Source of the DNA: Clostridiales bacterium
GTDB taxonomy: Bacteria > Bacillota > Clostridia > Oscillospirales > QAMX01
DNA: 9,559 nucleotides
Assembly: GCA_012841675.1 (NCBI GenBank)
Contig: DUUG01000292.1
Coordinates: 1 to 9,559 of the forward strand
Direction of reading: 5' to 3'
The notes under the pieces are model-generated. The model saw only the letters and a program-made list of their open reading frames with translations. It was not told the DNA's origin and made no database searches. Made by a program: the position numbers and the translations under genes. This document shows positions 6,523 through 9,559 of the stretch, in pieces. Numbering within the stretch: position 1 is the first letter of the stretch; every line of letters starts with the position of its first letter.

Positions 6523-7827
6523 TTATTTTGCGTCTTCTTCCGTAAAGGGATCGCCGCATTCGGGGCAGAATCTGGGAGGTTTGGCCGGATCCTCCGGCGT
6601 CCATCCGCATTTGTCGCAGGCGTAAATCTTGCCGTCGGCAGGTTTTTTCGTTCCGCATTCCGAGCAGAAGCGGCTTTTATTTTTGGCGCCGCAGGAAGTG
6701 CAAAACCAGCCGTCCTCCGGTTTTTTCGTGCCACATTCGGAACAGAAATTGCTCTTATTCTCTGCACCGCAGGCGCATTTCCACATGTTTTCACTCGCTT
6801 CCGGCTCTGCCTTGCGGTTCTGCTGCCCCATGGCAAACAAATTCGCCGCATTGGCGCCGCCGGCCTGAGTGGCCATGCCCAGGCCCATAAAGCCCATCAT
6901 GGCGCCGCCTTTGTTTTCCGCCGCCGCGCGCATGGCATCGCTCTGCGCGCCGACCAGCGTTGCGGCAGCCATATTCGGATCCCGCATGACAGCCGATTTT
7001 TGAAGCTGCTTAATCATGTTTTCGTCTTCTTCGCTTGCCGTTACAGAGCTGACACCCACCGCCGCCAAGGCAATTCCCCTAGTTTTGGCCCATTTTTCCG
7101 TTAAAACGTCGTTTAAGGCCTTGGCAATTTCCTCTGTATGGCCGGGCAGGGCAGAATAGCGGATGCCCATAGCGGAAATTTTGGCAAATGCCGGCTGTAA
7201 AGCGGTCATCAGCTCGGTTTTTAGCTGACTGTCAATCTGCGACCGGTTGAAAATCGATGCAACGTTGCCGCAAACGTTCACATAGAACAAAATCGGGTCC
7301 ACCAAACGGTAGGAATACTCGCCATGGCACCGGATAGCCACGTCAATGTCCAGCCCGATGTTTTTGTCTACTACGCGGAAGGGAATCGGATTGGGCGTGC
7401 CGTAGCGGTTGCCCATGATTTCTTTTTTATTGAAATAATACACTCGCTGATCCTTGGCCGTATCGCCGCCAAAGGTAAAACGCTTGCCGAAGGTTTTGAA
7501 GGAATCTAACAACCCTTTTCCAAATCCGCCGTAAAACAGCGACGGCTCGGTAGAGGTGTCATATAGAAATTCCCCCGGCTCATCGGTAAATTCCACGATT
7601 TTGCCTTGCTCGACGATCATCATAAACTGCCCGTCGGCCACGGCAACGATGGAGCCGTTGGAAATGATATTCTCTTCGCCTTTACGGTTGGAACTTCGTC
7701 TGCTTGTCCTTTTCTGGCCTTTGGCCACCAGAACATCCGCAGGAAGCGACTCGCAGTAAAAATATTCGCGCCACTGATCGGCCATAACGCCGCCGGCAGC
7801 GCCTACACCTGCCTTAATAAGTCCCAT
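6523..7827 (-). CDS. SPFH-domain (virion-core-like) protein with three C-terminal zinc ribbons (YdjI-like)
   Basis: This 434-residue protein starts MGLIKAGVGAAGGVMADQW, then EYFYCESLPADVLVAKGQ, the characteristic opening of the YdjI branch of SPFH proteins. The SPFH domain spans about 20-285. A short Met/Gly/Ala-rich linker (about 305-340) leads to three zinc ribbons: C351/C353/C362/C365, C376/C379/C388/C391 and C404/C407/C421/C424. The first two are 26-residue near-copies of each other. There is no clear membrane helix, so it is probably a peripheral protein that oligomerises on the inner face of the membrane. In B. subtilis the relative is encoded beside pspA and ydjGH and takes part in envelope-stress assemblies; here no pspA is present in the window. 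A promoter with perfect TATAAT lies upstream, and an AAAGGA ribosome site precedes the ATG. It is the first gene of the SPFH-zinc ribbon-lipoprotein unit. The family call is strong; the role is inferred from relatives. Confidence 0.9.
   Translation of the reverse strand: MGLIKAGVGAAGGVMADQWREYFYCESLPADVLVAKGQKRTSRRSSNRKGEENIISNGSIVAVADGQFMMIVEQGKIVEFTDEPGEFLYDTSTEPSLFYGGFGKGLLDSFKTFGKRFTFGGDTAKDQRVYYFNKKEIMGNRYGTPNPIPFRVVDKNIGLDIDVAIRCHGEYSYRLVDPILFYVNVCGNVASIFNRSQIDSQLKTELMTALQPAFAKISAMGIRYSALPGHTEEIAKALNDVLTEKWAKTRGIALAAVGVSSVTASEEDENMIKQLQKSAVMRDPNMAAATLVGAQSDAMRAAAENKGGAMMGFMGLGMATQAGGANAANLFAMGQQNRKAEPEASENMWKCACGAENKSNFCSECGTKKPEDGWFCTSCGAKNKSRFCSECGTKKPADGKIYACDKCGWTPEDPAKPPRFCPECGDPFTEEDAK
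6631..6786 (-). repeat. In-frame 78-base tandem repeat encoding two zinc ribbons
   Basis: Two units (6631-6708 and 6709-6786) repeat with a period of 78 bases, or 26 residues. Both encode a CG-A-x-NKS-x-FCSECGTKKP-x-DG core. The DNA copies have diverged at many third positions, so the duplication is not recent. The copies differ in the first cysteine pair: C-x-C in the first ribbon (C351/C353) and C-x-x-C in the second (C376/C379). Confidence 0.8.
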
Positions 7828-7883
7828 TCGTATCTTTCCTTTCTGGTTTTATAAAAAAAGGCTGTTTTTTTCTTATTATGCCT

Positions 7884-7912
7884 ATTATACTTCTTTTTCT
7901 TACCCCCTGCAA
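7884..7912 (-). promoter_or_regulatory. Promoter for the SPFH operon
   Basis: On the minus strand TTGCAG (7912-7907) and a perfect TATAAT (7889-7884) are separated by exactly 17 bases. The -35 keeps only the TTG of TTGACA. Transcription would begin near 7877, about 50 bases before the SPFH start codon. The spacer is purine-rich. This looks like a housekeeping sigma-A promoter, and I saw no SigW-type motif. Confidence 0.6.
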
Positions 7913-7928
7913 GAGAATAAAGCAGAAT

Positions 7929-7958
7929 CGGCCCGGCGCAAAATGCTACGTCGGGCCG
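7929..7958 (-). terminator. Rho-independent terminator after spoIVA
   Basis: On the minus strand CGGCCCG (7958-7952) pairs with CGGGCCG (7935-7929). One mismatch and two further C-G pairs tighten the loop. It starts 19 bases after the spoIVA stop and is followed by the T-rich ATTCTGCTTTATTCTCTT. It separates spoIVA from the SPFH promoter, which lies just beyond it. The T-run is interrupted, so efficiency may be moderate. Confidence 0.65.
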
Positions 7959-7977
7959 AAAAGGTTTGGAGGATCCT

Positions 7978-9453
7978 TTAGAGAATAATACAGATGAGTC
8001 CGTTGCTTCCCTCATTGATGATCCGTTCTAACGTCTCGCGCATTTTGCCCCGGGCCGCTTCAGGCATATGGTTCAGCTTGGCTGCCAAGCCTTCGTTGAC
8101 CAGCTCATGAAGAGATTTGCCAAAGATGTTGCTTTCCCAGATGCGAAGCTCATCGCCCTCAAATTCTTTAAGCAGGTAGTTGACCAGATCTTCCGACTGT
8201 TTCTCGCTTCCCACAATGGGCGAAACTGTCGTTTCGATGGTGGCCTTCATCATGTGAATAGACGGCGCGCTGGCCTGCAATTTGACGCCAAACTGCCCGC
8301 CGTGCCGCATAAGCTCGGGTTTTTCAAGCCGAAGCTCGGTAATATCCGGCACAACAATGCCGTAGCCCTTTTGTTCCACTTCCTGCAAGGCCGCTCTCAC
8401 CTTTTTATAGGCCGCATCCGTCTGTGACAGCGAACGCAGAAGCGGCAGAAGGGCTCCGTCGCCGGAAACTTCAAATCCCGTTTCCTCGTGGATGATTTTG
8501 TAGAAGGTTTCTCTCGGAATGTCAAGGTGCAGCTCCACGGTTCCGTCGGCCAAGGATACGGCATCGGTGGCGCAGGAGGAAACATTTTCGTGCTGCGCCA
8601 TGACCTCGGTGACAACGCCCACATCGCGCACACGCTTCATGCCGGCTGCCGCTTCGGCCAGTTTCCGAAATACGCTCTCTTTAAGCCAGTGGTCGTTGGG
8701 AAGGCCGTCGCACCAGGAAGGCATGTAAACGTCTGCCTGCCGGACGGGGAACTCATAGAGAAGCCCCTCCATCACTTTTGCAATTTCATCGCCGTCCATG
8801 TGCATAGCGTCCACGGGCAGAGTCGTCACGTTGTACTTCTCCGCAATGGCTTCCGCCAAAGCAGCGCTTTCCTCACTTTTGGGATCGGTTGTGTTTAGTA
8901 AAATCACAAAGGGCTTGCCGGTTTCCTTCAGCTCGGCGACCACCCTTGCTTCGGCTTCTTCATACTCATGTCTGGGTATGTCGGTAATCGAGCCGTCGCT
9001 TGTGACGAGCACGCCGATGGTAGAATGCTCTTTGATGACCTTGCGGGTTCCGATTTCCGCCGCCTCGGTCATGGGAATGGGGTCATCCTGCCATGGGGTG
9101 CTGACCATGCGGGGCAGATCGTCCTCAAACTGTCCCAAGGCGCTGGGCACCATGTAGCCCACACAGTCTACCATCCGAACGGAAAGGGACGTCTTCCCCA
9201 CCTGAATGGCAGCCGCCGTTTCCGGCACAAATTTAGGCTCGGCTGTCATAACCGTCCGTCCGCTGCCGCTTTGGGGCAGCTCATCTATGGCGCGCTCTCT
9301 TTGATATTCGTCTTTAATGTTGGGTATGACAAGCGTTTCCATAAAACGCTTGATAAACGTGGATTTTCCCGTTCTTACCGGGCCGATGACACCTAGATAG
9401 ATATGCCCGCCCGTTCGCTTGGCAATATCTGCATATATGTCCGCTGTATGCAT
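7978..9453 (-). CDS. spoIVA: Stage IV sporulation protein A, spore-coat morphogenetic ATPase
   Basis: This 491-residue protein is collinear with B. subtilis SpoIVA (492 residues). SpoIVA coats the forespore outer membrane on the mother-cell side. It uses ATP hydrolysis to polymerise into the basement layer on which the coat is built and is also needed for cortex formation. Visible features are IAKRTGGHIYLGV, the Walker A motif GPVRTGKST with K30, the MTAEPKFVP switch region around T70, VDCVGY (D96, Walker B-like), AAEIGTRKVIKEHSTIGV and the conserved tail ETLERIINEGSNGLICIIL. That C-terminal tail is the part that contacts the membrane anchor SpoVM in B. subtilis. An in-frame ATG at 9525 would add 24 residues, but the family start and GGGGGAG (9466-9460) six bases upstream fix the ATG at 9453. 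The upstream gene ends 19 bases before it, so the two are probably cotranscribed. Sigma-E control is expected from the family, but the promoter must lie beyond the window. The identification is secure. Confidence 0.98.
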   Translation of the reverse strand: MHTADIYADIAKRTGGHIYLGVIGPVRTGKSTFIKRFMETLVIPNIKDEYQRERAIDELPQSGSGRTVMTAEPKFVPETAAAIQVGKTSLSVRMVDCVGYMVPSALGQFEDDLPRMVSTPWQDDPIPMTEAAEIGTRKVIKEHSTIGVLVTSDGSITDIPRHEYEEAEARVVAELKETGKPFVILLNTTDPKSEESAALAEAIAEKYNVTTLPVDAMHMDGDEIAKVMEGLLYEFPVRQADVYMPSWCDGLPNDHWLKESVFRKLAEAAAGMKRVRDVGVVTEVMAQHENVSSCATDAVSLADGTVELHLDIPRETFYKIIHEETGFEVSGDGALLPLLRSLSQTDAAYKKVRAALQEVEQKGYGIVVPDITELRLEKPELMRHGGQFGVKLQASAPSIHMMKATIETTVSPIVGSEKQSEDLVNYLLKEFEGDELRIWESNIFGKSLHELVNEGLAAKLNHMPEAARGKMRETLERIINEGSNGLICIIL

Positions 9454-9459
9454 CGCCGT

Positions 9460-9466
9460 CTCCCCC
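9460..9466 (-). promoter_or_regulatory. Ribosome binding site that fixes the spoIVA start
   Basis: GGGGGAG lies six bases before the ATG at 9453. It lies inside the longer open frame and overlaps no other gene. It agrees with the position of the conserved SpoIVA N-terminus. Confidence 0.8.
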
Positions 9467-9472
9467 TTTTCC

Positions 9473-9559
9473 TTACGACCGCCGCGGCACGAGCAGAAGC
9501 CTGCCTTCGGGCGGGTACTCGCCACTTAGATCATTTGCACCTTTGATATCCGCCTCCGA
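9473..9559 (-). CDS. C-terminal end of an upstream gene, LysM-like tail (possible SipL-type SpoIVA partner)
   Basis: The minus-strand frame entering from the right edge reads 28 codons to a TAA at 9475-9473. It contains ADIKGANDLSGEYPPEGRLL followed by LVPRRS. The pattern I-x-x-A-N-x-L, then P-x-x-G-x-x-L-L-x-P, fits the second half of a LysM domain (the family ends in a form like LxxxNxL...IxxGxxLxIP). The start and the rest of the gene are outside the window. It ends 19 bases before spoIVA, which suggests one transcript. In C. difficile the SPOCS/LysM protein SipL binds SpoIVA through its LysM domain, so a SipL-like gene here would make sense. With so few residues this is a lead, not an identification; another LysM protein or chance similarity is possible. 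Confidence 0.5.
   Translation of the reverse strand, partial: SEADIKGANDLSGEYPPEGRLLLVPRRS

Noticed and set aside
6364..7104. Open frame of 246 codons on the plus strand opposite the SPFH and zinc-ribbon genes
   Set aside because: It spans two well-supported genes and their junction. The composition, rich in Ala, Phe and Arg, is typical of an antisense shadow.
7850..7873. A-run and T-run around GGCTG before the SPFH gene, as a possible second terminator
   Set aside because: The pairing is only A-T with a five-base loop, and it lies downstream of a perfect TATAAT, inside the expected leader of the SPFH mRNA.
9454..9525. N-terminal extension of SpoIVA starting at 9525
   Set aside because: The added 24 residues cover the end of the upstream gene and the ribosome site, and the family start is at 9453.

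Overview
All recognisable genes lie on the minus strand, so the region reads right to left. The organism looks like a spore-forming, low-to-mid GC Firmicute of the class Clostridia. The evidence is a full-length spoIVA (a hallmark of endospore formers), strong GGAGG-type ribosome binding sites, a lipobox-type lipoprotein and roughly half G+C. An Oscillospiraceae/Ruminococcaceae-like lineage would fit, but the window cannot fix it. I see no mobile element, CRISPR array, tRNA or rRNA.

Layout in transcription order. (1) 9559-9473: the last 28 codons of a gene whose tail looks like the end of a LysM domain. It is followed 19 bases later by spoIVA (9453-7978), the spore-coat basement-layer ATPase, which ends in a hairpin terminator (7958-7929). 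(2) A promoter with a perfect TATAAT (7912-7884) precedes a tight three-gene unit with gaps of 12 and 16 bases. The genes are an SPFH-domain protein with three C-terminal zinc ribbons (related to B. subtilis YdjI), a TFIIB-type zinc-ribbon protein with one membrane helix (related to YdjG), and a secreted PrsA/SurA-like lipoprotein (7827-4233). This reads as an envelope or membrane-stress module. (3) After a 132-base gap with a possible extended -10 promoter comes a second unit (4100-561). It has two tandem PHP-domain phosphoesterase paralogues, about 69% identical by hand alignment with no gaps, followed by a 652-residue glycoside-hydrolase-like TIM-barrel protein. (4) A 236-base GC-rich intergenic stretch with a strong hairpin separates this from the N-terminal third of hflX, which runs off the left edge.

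The parts most likely to be undescribed are the PHP-PHP-glycosidase-like operon and the coupling of the SPFH/zinc-ribbon pair to a PrsA-like lipoprotein that lacks the usual parvulin histidines. The tail upstream of spoIVA may belong to a SipL-like SpoIVA partner, which would make a compact coat-morphogenesis pair. These functions are inferred from motifs and gene order only.
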